A DNA stretch of 64,000 nt from Linum tenue (lineage: Eukaryota; Streptophyta; Magnoliopsida; Malpighiales; Linaceae): positions 496,001 to 560,000 of the forward strand of contig CAMGYJ010000006.1 in assembly GCA_946122785.1 (NCBI GenBank), written 5' to 3'. Position 1 is the first letter of the stretch. Each line of letters begins with the position of its first letter. The position numbers and the translations under genes were made by a program. The notes under the pieces are model-generated. The model was not told the origin of the DNA and made no database searches. It saw nothing but the letters and a program-made list of their open reading frames with translations. This document shows positions 27,612 to 39,680 of this stretch, piece by piece.

Positions 27612-28442
27612 AAATCGGTGTTTATTGGACTTATCATCCGTGGAGAATAGGTTCAATAGAATTCACTATCGATGGAGAATATCCTCTACCCGATATCGTG
27701 ATCTGTAGCCTCCAGAATCAAAAGAAAATGACATTTCAGAAAAATCGCCCGAAATCTATGATGGTACCCCTTTGGAATCTGCTAAAAATTGACCCAGAAT
27801 AAATCCGCTCAAATCTGTGCTTAACGGATTTAATTATTGTTGAAGAATAGCCTCAGGCCGAATCCGTGATCTGTAGCATTCAATATCCAAAAAAAATACC
27901 CTTTTCTCGACCAAAAAATTAAGAAAATGCCATCCGAAAATAAATCGGCTTAAATCAGTGCTTAATGGACCTATCATCCGTTGAGAATAGAATCAATAGA
28001 CTTTATTATCGGTGAAGAATAGCCTCGGCTTGATTCCGTGATCTGTAGCCTCTAGAATCGGAATAAAATTGCATTTCGTATAAATCACACGAAATCTATG
28101 ATGGTACCCCTTTGGAATCTCCCAAAAATTGACCTGGAATAAATCAGCCCAAATCGGTGCTTAATGGACTCAATCAACGTTGGAGAATAGCCTCAGGCCG
28201 AATCCGTGATCTGTAGCCTTAAATATCCAAAGAAAATGGTCTTTCGTCGCCCAAAAAATTAAGAAAATGTCATCCGAAAATATATTGCGCAAATCGGTGC
28301 TTAATGGACTTATCATCCGTGGAGAATAGGATCAATAGACTTCATTATCGGTGGAGAATAGCCTCGGCCTGATTCCGTGATCTGTAGACTGAATCGAAAG
28401 AAATTGGCATTTCGGATAAATCGCCCGAAATATGTGATGGTA

Positions 28443-28518
28443 CCCCTTTGGAATCTGCCAAAAATTGACCCAGAATAAATCCCCTTTGGAATCTGCCAAA
28501 AATTGACCCAGAATAAAT
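28443..28518. repeat. 38-bp tandem duplication within half A of a satellite unit
   Basis: Exact copies at 28443-28480 and 28481-28518, beginning CCCCTTTGGAATCTGCC and ending CAGAATAAAT. The unit is 38 bp longer than its neighbours. Confidence 0.93.
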
Positions 28519-31500
28519 CCGCCCAAATCGGTGCTTAATGGACTCAATCATCTTTGGAGAATAGCCTCATGTCGAATCCGTGACCTATAGCCTTCAATAT
28601 CCAAAGAAAATGGTCTTTCGACGCACAAGAATTTACGAAATTGCCATCCGAAAATAAATTTGCCCAAATCGATGCTTAATGCACTTATCATCCGTGGAGA
28701 ATAGGATCAATAGACTTTATTATCGGTGGAGAATAGCGTCGGCCTGATTTTGTGATCTGTAGCCTCCAGAATTGAAACAAAATGGCATTTCGGATAAATC
28801 GCTCGAAATCTGTGATGGTACCCCTTTGGAATCTGCCAAAAATTGACCCGAAAGAAATCCGCCCAAATCGGTGTTTAATGGACTCAATCATCGTTGAAAA
28901 ATAGCTTCAGAGAGAATCCGTGATCTGTAGCATTTAATATCCAAAGAAAATGGCCTTTCGTTGCACAAAAAATTACGAAAATGTCATTCGAAAATAAATT
29001 GGCACAAATCGGTGCTTATTGGACTTATCATCCGTGGAGAATAGGTTCAATAGAATTCACTATCGGTGGAGAATAGCCTCTACCCGATATCGTGATCTGT
29101 AGCCTCCAAAATTAAAAGAAAATGACATTTCGGAAAAATCGCCCGAAATCTATGATGGTACCCCTTTGGAATCTGCTAAAAATTGACCCAGAATAAATAC
29201 GCCCAAATCTGTGCTTAATGGATTTAATTATTGTTGAAGAATAGCCTCGGGCCGAATCCGTGATCTGTTGCCTTCAATATCCAAAGAAAATACCCTTTCG
29301 TCGACCAAAAAATTAAGAAAATGTCATCCGAAAATAAATCGGCTTAAATCGGTGCTTAATGGACCTATCATCCGTGGAGAATAGAATCAATAGACTTTAT
29401 TATCGGTGTAGAATATCCTCAGCTTGATTCCGTGATCTGTAGCCTCCAGAATCGAAAGAAAATGACATTTCGGATAAATCACTCAAAATCTGTGATGGCA
29501 CCTCTTTGGAATCTGCCAAAAATTGACCCGGAATAAATCAGCCCAAATCGGTGCTTAATGGACTCAATCATCGTTGGAGAATTGCCTCATGCGGAATCCA
29601 TGATTTGTAGCATTCAATATCCAAAGAAAATGGCCTTTCGTCCCACAAAAAATTATGAAAATGTCATTCGAAAATAAATTGACCCAAATTGGTGCTTATT
29701 GGACTTATCATCCGTGTAGAATAGGTTCAATATATTTCATTGTCGGTGGAGAATAGCCTCTACCCGATATCGTGATTTGTAGCCTCCAAAATCGAAAGAA
29801 AATGACATTTCGGAAAAATCGCCCGAAATCTGTGATGGTACCCCTTTGGAATCTGCAAAAAATTGACCTAGAATAAATCCGCCCAAATCTGTGCTTAATG
29901 GACTTAATTATTGTAGAAGAATAGCCTCAGGCCGAATCCGTGATCTGTAGCCTTCAATATCCATAGAAAATAGCCTTTTGTCGCCCAAAAATTTTGGAAA
30001 ATGCCATCGAAAATAAATCGGCTTAAATCGGTGCTTAATGGACTTATCATCCGTGGAGAATAGGATCAATAGACTTCATTATCGGTGGAGAATAGCCTCG
30101 GCCTGATTCCGTGATCTGCAGCCTCCAGAATCGAAAGAAAATGGCATTTCGTATAAATCGCCCGAAATTTGTGATGGTACCCCTTTAGAATCTGCCAAAA
30201 ATTGACCCGGAATAAATCAGCCCAAATCGGTACTTAACTAACTCAATCATCGTTGGAGAATAGCCTCAGGCCGAATTCATGATCTGTAGCCTTCCATATC
30301 CAAAGAAAATGGCCTTTCGTCGCTCAAAAAATTACGAAAATGCCATTCGAATATAAATTTCCCCAAATCGGTACTTAATGGACTTATCATCCGTGGAGAA
30401 TAGGATCAATAGACTTCATTATCGGTGGAGAATAGCCTCGGCCTGATTCCATGATCTGTAGCCTCCAGAATCGAAAGAAAATGGCATTTCGTATAAATCT
30501 CCCGAAATCGGTGATAGTACCCCTTTGGAATCTGCCAAAAATTAACCCGCAATAAATCAGCCCAAATCGGTGCTTAATGGACTCAATCATCGTTGGAGAA
30601 TAGCCTCATGTCAAATCCGTGATCTGTAGCCTTCAATATCCAAAGAAAATGGCCTTTCGTCGCCCAAGAATTTACGAAAATGTCATCCGAAAATAAATTG
30701 GCCCAAATCGATGCTTAATGAACTTATCATCCGTGGAGAATAGGATCAACAGACTTCATTATCGGTGGAGAACAGCATCGTCCTGATTCCGTGATCTGTA
30801 GCCTCCAGAATCGAAAGAAAATGGCATTTCGAATAAATCGCCCGAAATCTGTGATGGTACCCCCTTTGGAATCTGCCAAAAATTGACCCGGAATAAATCA
30901 GCACAAATCAGTGCTTAATGGACTCAATCATCGTTGGAGAATAGCCTCAGGCTGAATCCGTGATCTGTAGCCTTCAATATCCAAAGAAAATGGCCTTTCG
31001 TCGCCCAAAAAATTACAAAAATGTCATTCGAAAATAAATTGGCCCAAATCGGTACTTAATGGACTTATCATCCGTGGAGAATAAGATCAATAGATTTCAT
31101 TATCGGTGCAGAATAGCCTCTACCCGGTTTCGTGATATGTAGTCTCCAGAATCGAAAGAAAACGACATTTCGGAAAAATCGCCCCATATCTGTGATGATA
31201 CCCCTTTTGGAATCTGCCAAAAATTGACCCGGAATAAATCCGCCCAAATCGGTGCTTAATGGACTCAATCATCGTTGAAAAATAGCTTTAGGGCGAATCC
31301 GTGAGCTGTAGCCTTCAATATCCAAAGAAAATGGCCTTTCGTCGCCCAAAAAAACAGGAAAATGTCATCCAAAAATAAATTGGCCCAAATCGATGCTTAA
31401 TGGACTTATCATCCGTGGAGAGTAGGATCAATATACTTCATTATCGGTGGAGAATAGCCACAACCTGATTCCGTGATCTGTAGCCCCCAAAAACGAAAGA

Positions 31501-31590
31501 AAATGGCATTTCGGAAAAATCGCTCGAAATCTGTGATGGTACCCCTTTGGAATCTGCCAAAAATTGATCGAATAAATCCGCCCAAATTAA

Positions 31591-32950
31591 TCCATCAATG
31601 GTTCCTCGTTTTAAGATAGAAATAGGTTGTGATAGATGCAAAAATCATAAACCTAAAGATCCAATAGCCACCACCCTTTGTCGTACAACCAAAATTTTAT
31701 CCACTCTATCATCAATTTCAAGAGGCATATGTTTCAACCAAAAAACCAATTTCTAATCCTCCTTCTGCAACTCCATTTATTGAACTCGATTCTGTTCGGA
31801 TTGATATCAGAGTTGACATCTTCTACTTGCCCAGCTTAAATGCCCATCAATAAAATTGTAGTGCCAAGACATACCGGAAGATTAATTTTCAAAGACGGCC
31901 TTGTACTGGCAAGTGAAAGGGGCGCAAACTATTGCACGCTGTAGTGAATTTCGGAGAAAGTTAGAAAGAGAGAAGAACAAAGATAAAAAAAAAAGACACA
32001 AAATTTATATTTAAATTGAATACTACATACGGTAGACTTAGTGGGCTTGCTAATCATGTTGGAAAAGTCCTCATATTCTCAGAGTTTAACTTCGTCTATG
32101 TTTTGTATTCAAAAAAATACAACAAATTTATTTAGTATAATTGGTTGTGATTGTTGTCTTTGTTTGAAGAGACCGGTGTTCAAATTCTGATATTAACATT
32201 TTTATATGAAATAAACAATTAATTGTAAAGACCAAATTGTTCTTCCTACACTCACTCTTGCTGGAAATTTGAAATAGAGAAAAGTAGACAAAACTCTACT
32301 GTGTATATAAGATTGGAGGATTGTTGCATCTTCTAGTATAAGCCCTGATCTATCATCCCATTGTATCATGGATGAACTCGTACAAATAGCTCATGAAGAT
32401 CGATCTGTGAAATGAAGCAGAATGTAACCTCTGCTTTCTATCTTCACATATCACCAGAGATGTACACTTTTTTACCAAGTAGACCCACGTACTAGTGACT
32501 GAACCAACCAGTCCTTACCGATTTGTTGCAACTTATCTGTTCCAAATTGCAGCAAAGTACAGAACTAACATTTACCATCAGCATGAGAGCGAGTGGGCAT
32601 ACGGGACCTAAAGAGTAAAGGCTCAATCACGAACGATTAGGCCTCTACTTGGTCCTAAAATGGCTAGGCAAACCATGTACATATATGAGCACATCCAACT
32701 TAAGAACAGATCATCATCAGGAAATCAAGCGGCAGCTGCTTGACCTGGCTTTTCTTTCTAACAACTTCAAGAACAAACATTATGAGCATTTTTTCTCAAA
32801 CACCACAACCAACACATTCTTGATAAAAAAAAAGGAAGTTCTAGTTCAGAGACATTCATAGTAGAGATAAGAATCATCGTTAGCTCCCATAAAAAAACAG
32901 TCGTTTTGCAATCAACTATAGCTAAAATGCTACAGCATCATCTTCTTCCT
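31591..32950. other. Intergenic between satellite edge and eIF5A
   Basis: Ordinary AT-rich sequence with no gene I can support. The last 100-150 bases are presumably the 3' UTR of the minus-strand eIF5A gene. No satellite monomer was seen beyond about 31590. Confidence 0.6.
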
Positions 32951-34248
32951 CTAGTTCTTGCCAATGTCCTTGAGACCATTGATCTGTTCCTCTCCCATTG
33001 CTGACATGACCGACACCACGAGATCCTTACCTTCTGCAAACCCATCTTTAATCTGATCGAAAAACAAGAACCAACAGAGAGTTCAGTTTATAAACTCCAA
33101 CAGCTGCGAAAAAAGCCATACAAAAGAAATAACAAGCTGCTGGAAAAGGAGGGTTAAATTTTATTCTTACCTGAGCAAGCAGAGCCTCATCAGTGGGAAG
33201 CCTCAGATCATCTTTGGTGTTTCCATTTTCAGTCAGAAGACTCACCTTCAAGTGAAAAAAGCAACTAGATTAGCTAAAATCTCAGTGAAGTCAACAACAA
33301 AGCAAGTACTGGAAATCCCGTGTTCAAGTGATACAAAAGCATGAAACTTTTGCAACCTCAATCGGAACTTACAAAGCCATCTTCAGAGATGTCGATGAGC
33401 TGATAATCGGTACGGTTGACATGTGGAACCTGTAAAGCGAAAATCAAAATCAACCTACTTCAATCAAGAGTTGCACACAACACACATATATAAAAGACGT
33501 ATAGGGAACCAGCAGAGGAACTGCAAAATTACATCACAATTGTGGGATGAAGGAACAATATCCTCGAGCTTCTTGCCATTGAAGATATCAATGGCTACAA
33601 AGTGACACTTAGCGTGGCCATGCTTGCCAGTCTTTGAGGTGGAAACCTCAACAACCTGTTTGAAAGCAAAACAATCCAAGAAGAAAGACACCAATTAATG
33701 AATCACAAAAACACAGTTCTGAAGGAAAAAAGGTTGTGACTTCTATCATCCCCAAACAGTTCTGTATTACTATTAACGACCGTTCCATTATATTCCATTC
33801 AATTCTTCACCATATCCGATAAGAACCAAACTCCAATTGAAATCACAGTAACCGGCTGACGAAAATTTCATCTCCAAATACAAATAGTTGCCAATCAGCT
33901 AAGCAAATCACCATTAACAGCCCATAAAATACATAAACAAAACCTAAGCTATTCTGCAGAGAAAGAACAACGAGTGACAATGAATCAATCCATCAGTCTC
34001 ATCAGTATCACCGATCAATAAAAGATCAGAGAATAACCCATCAAAGATCCAATGAAAAAAACGCAAACCCAGATCAAGAAAAGGTCACAGATTTAACAAT
34101 CGTAAAGGATGGATGTGATACTGACCTTGCAAGGGCGGTTCTTGATAACGATGTACCCATTCTTGCGAATAGTACCCGCTTGTTGAGGATAGGTCTTGGA
34201 TGCACCGGCATCAGCCTTGGATTCGAACTGGTGCTCCTCGTCCGACAT
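32951..34248 (-). CDS. eIF5A: Translation factor eIF5A (five exons, complete)
   Basis: Exons on the minus strand: 34248-34126, 33655-33533, 33429-33373, 33245-33171 and 33052-32951. All introns are GT-AG and phase 0, and the product is 159 residues, the normal eIF5A length. It begins [20 protein letters not shown] and ends [10 protein letters not shown]. The hypusination loop [13 protein letters not shown] is intact with the modified lysine at residue 52. That lysine is converted to hypusine by deoxyhypusine synthase and hydroxylase. eIF5A binds the ribosome E site, relieves stalling (for example at proline runs) and helps termination. The N-terminal SH3-like and C-terminal OB-fold halves are both complete. 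The start ATG is the only one that gives the standard N-terminus. A TATA box lies about 100 bases upstream. Confidence 0.97.
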
Positions 34249-34350
34249 AGTTGCTCGACGGATTTCTCTCTCGGTGTAACGGCGAGGATTTGGAGGGATT
34301 TGAGGGAGAAGGACGGCGACTTTTCTCCTGCTTGTAAAGCCAAATTCCTC

Positions 34351-34357
34351 TTTTATA
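34351..34357 (-). promoter_or_regulatory. TATA box of the eIF5A gene
   Basis: Minus-strand text CCTATAAAAGAGG about 105 bases before the start codon, in the position expected for a core promoter with a 5' UTR of roughly 70 bases. Confidence 0.6.
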
Positions 34358-35557
34358 GGATTTAGGTTAGCCCAACTCTCTCCGACTTTACCACGGTTAA
34401 TGAAATCCTCATGCGCTTTGATCCTGGCCGTTGGATATTCCCTCGGAGTTTAGGCCTTGTGGAAAAGTTTTGTTTTCTGCCCTACTTCTATTTTTCTTTA
34501 CTAGATTGGCTCCTGAACTTTTACATTGTGATCATTCGGGTACATTTGAATCTGGACATTCGGGTACATTTTGCTCCTAATTTTGACACATACATCAAGA
34601 TTATTTCGACGATTTCAAGTTCACAACTTTGGGAGTTGCTAGCTGGCTACGAAGGAAAGAAGTTTCTTCATAGTAGGCTCCTTGATCATGAAAACTCAAC
34701 ATATATGCATTGTTTGAGATTGATTTCAAGACGTGTACTACAATCTAAGGAAGATTTTCGGGTCTAAATCCTTTGGAAAAAGTTTTCCAAGAATTGAATT
34801 TAAGACCAAAGTCGCCATGTAAAGATGAACCTCTAATCCTTTACATGCCGCAACACACTTGATTGTTGATGTCTTTGTGACTTTGTTATTGGTTGTCGGT
34901 TTCGAACTTTTGAACTCTCAAAGGATATGATGACAAACCTTCCACTCGGTCCACTCGGTCCAAGAAAAGGAACAAGTCCATTACACATCTGGTTGGATCT
35001 ACTTCAATATATTCTCTCTAAGGCCTTAGTGCTAGTGTGTGTTGAAGGTGGGTTCCCTTGAATATCACTGAGAATAGAATTCTGTGAACTCAAATTCCCC
35101 ACGTTTTCTTCTTTTGGTAGAGCATCATTTCCTTGCGTGAAAATACTTTACGATAGGTCCACTACTAAGTACTAACACCACCTGTTCCCAACAAAAAAGC
35201 ACTCGCTTTCGGCACAAATTCTATGAAAGATTAGCGGAATACACAGATTCATAAATTCGTGGAATTCAAATCGACTATCTGAAACAAAGCGAGCTGTCTT
35301 CCTGCCGTTGAAACTACAGAACTAAAGGATTCATTGATCTGGTTAGCATGGGACGATTGTCATGGGCCGAACGTTATTTGAGTGCGGAGCTGTTTACAAA
35401 AACTTGCTGAGGCATCTTGAAAGTGGGCTTGATGATGATAAGTGGGCTCAAAGGCCCTTTCTTTGGTCCAGAGCTAGCAAGACCTGGTCCAGAATCGTTC
35501 TCCACCCACAACTATTAGCAAGCTCGTTCCCAATATTTTTTACTTGCAGGGAAGCAA
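34358..35557. other. Intergenic between eIF5A and the LTR element
   Basis: Probably contains the rest of the eIF5A promoter. Open frames are short and unlike any family I know. I see no repeats beyond a direct CACTCGGTC doublet near 34950. Confidence 0.5.
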
Positions 35558-35562
35558 GTAAA

Positions 35563-35839
35563 TATTATGTAAATATTGATATATGGATGACCATTGCCAT
35601 TACCACATTAGATGCTCACTTAGGAGTTACATGTAACCCCTATTCCTACATTATTATCTCTTATTCATATGCATTGATATAAGGATGTAGTGGTTACAAA
35701 AGTGTGCCTATAAATAGAGCATATTATTGTATCAAAAGTGGAGAATGAATAAGAAGAACTCTTCCCCTCTCTTCTCTTGTGTATTTCCCTCTCTAATCTT
35801 CTCTTGTAGTTGTTTGTATTTTCCATTAGTTTCATAACA
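35563..35839 (+). repeat. 5' LTR of the copia element
   Basis: 277 bp, same text as 40185-40461. It carries a TATA box (TATAAATA, 35709-35716) and a downstream CT-rich stretch, as expected for the promoter and transcription start of the element. Confidence 0.93.
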
Positions 35840-35853
35840 CGTTATCAGCACGA
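35840..35853 (+). other. Candidate primer binding site of the copia element
   Basis: The text directly after the 5' LTR is CGTTATCAGCACGA. It differs from the usual plant initiator-methionine site (TGGTATCAGAGC). It may pair with an internal, anticodon-arm part of a tRNA, but I could not check this. Confidence 0.4.
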
Positions 35854-35980
35854 AGCTCTGCCAAAATTATCATTGCTCAAGCCTCAAAGACTCTCGACGT
35901 AATCTAAGATATTGGAGTAAGATCACAATATGATCAAGGTATGTATTTCTTAGATCCTTTCTTATCGTATTGTCTTATTT

Positions 35981-36379
35981 GTGTTGAGATTATCCCTTTC
36001 TAATATATCAAGATGGGTGCTACTTCTCATATCCATTGATATTTTATCACGTCGATCTATATGGATTAACAAGAAAAGTAATATAAGTGATGAGTTATAT
36101 TCCCCAGAAGTGGAAATTGAAGAATCCAAGGGCAAAGAAAGAAGTGGACATGGTAACCATAATACTGGTTTTGTATGTTACCATTGTAATGGAAAAGTGC
36201 ATTTGTCTCGTACCCGTTGTACGCAAAAGACTTTATTCTATCAAGAATCAAAGGGAAGAGCAAATTCAAATATGCTGATGCAATATCAATATTATGGAAC
36301 ATATTTTTTGTATTATAAGTTGGTATATTCTCCATTAAAGATGAAAATGATATTGCACTTGAGACATTTTCATTCCTAG
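35981..36379 (+). pseudogene. Degenerate copia gag with zinc knuckle
   Basis: A 132-codon open stretch contains ESKGKERSGHGNHNTG, then CYHCNGKVHLSRTRC at 36176-36220. This resembles the gag knuckle (CX2CX4HX4C) but has one extra residue before the last cysteine. The text that follows (TQKTLFYQ) fits the usual gag C-terminus. The N-terminal gag domain is missing or unrecognisable, so the product would not be a working capsid protein. Confidence 0.65.
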
Positions 36380-37539
36380 AAGTGAATGAAATAATCGATT
36401 CCCCTAAGTGAATGAAACTATAAACATAATTATATATATGATAAATGTATTGTATGGATATCTTCACCAGAAGTGAGAAAAGAGGAGAAAAAGGAGAATT
36501 ATAAATAAGGATGACACCATAATTGCATTATCAAAGTCATGATAACATAATGTACCTGTTGTACATTATAATGTATAATGAAACGCATATATAAATTTAA
36601 AATCATCTAGTTAGTGATGGTATTGTTCCAAATAAATCTTATTTAATTTTCATAATTGTAGTATTATGATTCTTATTTCTTTTATGTTTTATTGTGACGT
36701 TATTTTTCATGCATAATTTTTTATAACCTTTATCTAGAACAATTAACTTGATAAATTCATCAATTTTATCTTAAGTTTGAAATATTCTCATTTATTACTT
36801 TTATTATGTTTTTATAAAGTATGAGTATTAGAAAAATTGCATATATACTATATGGTAGAGTACATAAATAAGAAAAAACTTCTGAAGAGCTTATGTTTGG
36901 TTACCTGAAGTAACTAAATTATGTACTCGTGATAACAATTTGTGATGATATTCACTATGAATTTGTGTTTACTAAGAATGCATCAAATCATAAGTCCCCG
37001 GAAGGGTGAAATATGGTACAAAATATGATAAAGCTTTAAAGGGAGCTAATTTTGTGGCCTGAAGGAACCAAACTACCTAGTGATGATGCATTACCCAATT
37101 AAAAGGATATTCGTAAAAAGAATATCTTATCAAGAAAATAGTGAAACTAATATTTGCATCACAAATATGTACTACATGTATATTAGTACAATCAGTACAC
37201 ATAAAAGTGTAAACCAGAAGTTTACAAGATTTGATAACTTGATAATTGGTTGGTCCGGTTAGACCATCCCGGATCTTGATGTGAAAAAAAGTTCTTTGAG
37301 AATTCATGAGAACATCATATGAGAAGTCAAAGAACTCTTCAACTAAAAGAGTTATTATGTCATGTTTGTTCTCAAGGAGAATAGAACAATTGATCATCGC
37401 TTGTATAAGAGTTGGGAAATCTCTTGAGGTTTTATGGACGTGTATGCAGAACAATACATCAGTCATGTGGATCATTTGTGAATTTTATGAGTTCCTACAT
37501 CAAATGGATGATCACATGAGCAACTGCTCGTAACCCCTC

Positions 37540-39680
37540 CGGACCGGAGAAGAAGCAGGTATCTGGGGATGTATTTTATCTAATCGCAACCCGATGTTTG
37601 CGAGATTGGTTGCCTCACTATGGATACATTTTTATGGTTATCCAATCAAACATCACTTTGCTTAAGAGAACAAACTGAGCCTTCTGGTCTCTTGTCGAGG
37701 ACATGCTAGCTGGAAAGTGATAGTATTGGTTCACATCTAACCAACAAGTTATCATAAGTTCCCCCCTTTTACAAATGGTTTTTGTAAGAAACCTAATATT
37801 TCTCATATGAGAATACCAGGGTGTGCCGCATACATCCCAATTGCTCCACCACAGTATCTTAAGTGGATTCTCGTTGGAAATTGAGAATTTGTGTTGGGTA
37901 TGAATCCCGAATGGGAAATTTGTTTGCGAAATATTGTTTTGATGGATTACTTTTCCAACATTAAGGGGGAGAGAAAAAAAACAGCTAGGCAAAGAGATGA
38001 GTTGGAATGAGTTACCATTGTCTAGTTTTGATCCTCAAATTAAGAAACATGAACCTGAAGTTCATAAGATGAATTATCATTACCAACTATCAAATGCCTT
38101 TACTGGCCATACGAAGTGACCAAGTCATATATACTAGCTGTGAATGCTCCAACTAAATTTGATATCCTTGTTGGATACTCTAATATAAAAAAATGTGTAT
38201 GAAAGAGCGCATGAAGCGTGATAGACCAATCGGTTCCAATGATAAACATCCTCGAGAAAGAAAAGGAGCTGTAATTAGAATGATCAACTCGAGGACATGA
38301 AAACTCAAGAAAAGTAACCAAGAATAAAATATAATTTTAGTTCCAGAAGAACACATGTCTCTGAAAATTGTGAAAGCGAAGAGATCTCAAAACCATATTA
38401 GACTACAATACTGGAACCGTAATGAAATAATTGTCGATGAAATTTGTTTGTTGTACTTCAGTACTGAATATGATATGTACAAGTGAGGATCAAGAGTAAA
38501 ACTCTATTGATGCATGCAAATGATGATGTTATTGACCAATATAGAAAGAAATCATGAAACTTGCTCAAGGAGCATAAAATTTAAGGACCAGAAGTCCTTG
38601 CACCTAAAAAATGGCAAAACTAGCGGGATACAAACAAATTTTTGTGCTATTGGAAAGTATGAAATTGTGAGAGATATCACATAATGTTTTGCAATGGGTT
38701 TCTCGAAGAGACCTATCATTGTTTAAGAGGAGTTATACTCCCCTGTGGTGGATGCAACTACTTTTTCAAATCAATGTTTGAAAATTGTTGTGATAGCCTA
38801 TTTGTTTGAATTCCCTGAAGATGTTATATATATTTGAAACTCCTAGAAGGATTAATTTACCTGAAGTAAACAAGTAAAGTTCTCGAGAACATATATCGAT
38901 AGACTAAGAAAATCCCTTGTGTGGGTTGAGAAAATATAGACGAATGTGAAATACTCGTCTAAGTGAACACCTACAACAGTAGGGTGAATGGACCTTAAAA
39001 GGTAAAATCCGGATAGTCATTAGAGCATTTGCATTGTGCATATATAGTTGTGTTGTCTTTATGTGCTTCAAGGATTTTAAATTCTTGATTTATGAGTTGT
39101 GATTTACTTTAAAGTATGAGTAGTGTTTTATAAGGGTGCTTTGTCTAGTTCATATGTTTCTATGATGTGTGTTTTGTTAATATCTTTCTTGATATGAAAG
39201 AATTGCTTGCTTCAATTTGTTTTAGTCAAGTTTTTTTGTGACGATCGCATATTATGTTGATGATATGAGTATTATTGGAGCTCCTGAAGAGCTTCCTAAA
39301 GATGTTGATTGCTTAGAGACATAAGTTAAATTGAAGGATTTAAGATTCTTTTTATGGGCAAGGAAGGTAATGTTGAAAAAGTGGGAAAGTAATTTTGCAT
39401 GAACGAATTGTGTTCATCAAATAACATTAGGATCCTAAGATCACTAGAAGTGACCAAAGATCCATTATGAAATCAAGAAAGAAGTAAAACATTAGGTCCT
39501 GAAGTACCATATGTTGATGCATCAGAGCACCAATGCACCTTGCTAACCAAGCACCATATAAACTATCATTTTGGTGTTGATAATATTAGCAAGATACAAT
39601 GTTTCCCTCGTTGGAACGTTGGAAAATACTTAGTTACCTCCGGGAACAATATGTGCGATTGTTCTATTATGGTATTATCA
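37540..39680 (+). pseudogene. Decayed copia pol (integrase, reverse transcriptase, RNase H remnants)
   Basis: No long frame survives, but short blocks recall copia pol in order. Around 37600-37750 there is text resembling the integrase C-terminal region. At about 39244-39310 the reading IAYYVDDMSIIGAPEELPKD contains the reverse transcriptase YVDD active-site box. Around 39505-39720 there are traces of the VPY...ALMHLANQAPY segment, then text like the RNase H junction. Stops and frameshifts lie between every block. Confidence 0.7.

Larger units (their letters stand above)
2067..31590. repeat. Satellite DNA array, 340-bp dimeric unit (168 + 172 bp monomers)
   Basis: Some 82 copies of a 340-bp unit in head-to-tail order, interrupted only by the LINE at 26095-27611. 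Each unit has two related halves. Half A (about 168 bp) runs GAATAGCCTCGGCCTGATTC through the GATGGTACCCCTTTGGAATC block to CAATCATCGTTGAA. Half B (about 172 bp) runs GAATAGCCTCAGGCCGAATC, has CGTCGCCCAAAAAATTACG in place of the GGTACCCC block, and ends with an extra GAATAGGATCAATAGACTTC segment. Both halves share CGTGATCTGTAGCC near the start and CCCAAATCGGTGCTTAATGG near the end. Monomer lengths fall in the nucleosomal 160-180-bp class common in plant centromeric and pericentromeric satellites. Both edges are abrupt: left within half A near 2067, right after CGAATAAATCCGCCCAAATT near 31590. Many 60-100-residue open frames occur, mostly on the minus strand, at about 340-bp spacing. They follow from the unit sequence and are not genes. 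Confidence 0.97.

Noticed and set aside
2067..31590. CRISPR-like array or bacterial repeat system
   Set aside because: There are no unique spacers; units are head-to-tail and 340 bp long, and the context is plant nuclear genes.
2969..31641. Dozens of 60-100-residue open frames at about 340-bp spacing, mostly minus strand
   Set aside because: They are the same frame of the satellite unit repeated; no start context, domain or splice structure supports them as genes.
35362..35682. 106-codon plus-strand frame upstream of the copia element
   Set aside because: It runs into the LTR across the insertion site, so it is not an original gene, and no domain is visible.
36066..38321. Minus-strand frames of 73-133 codons in the copia interior
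   Set aside because: They are antisense to the decayed gag-pol and have no known domain.
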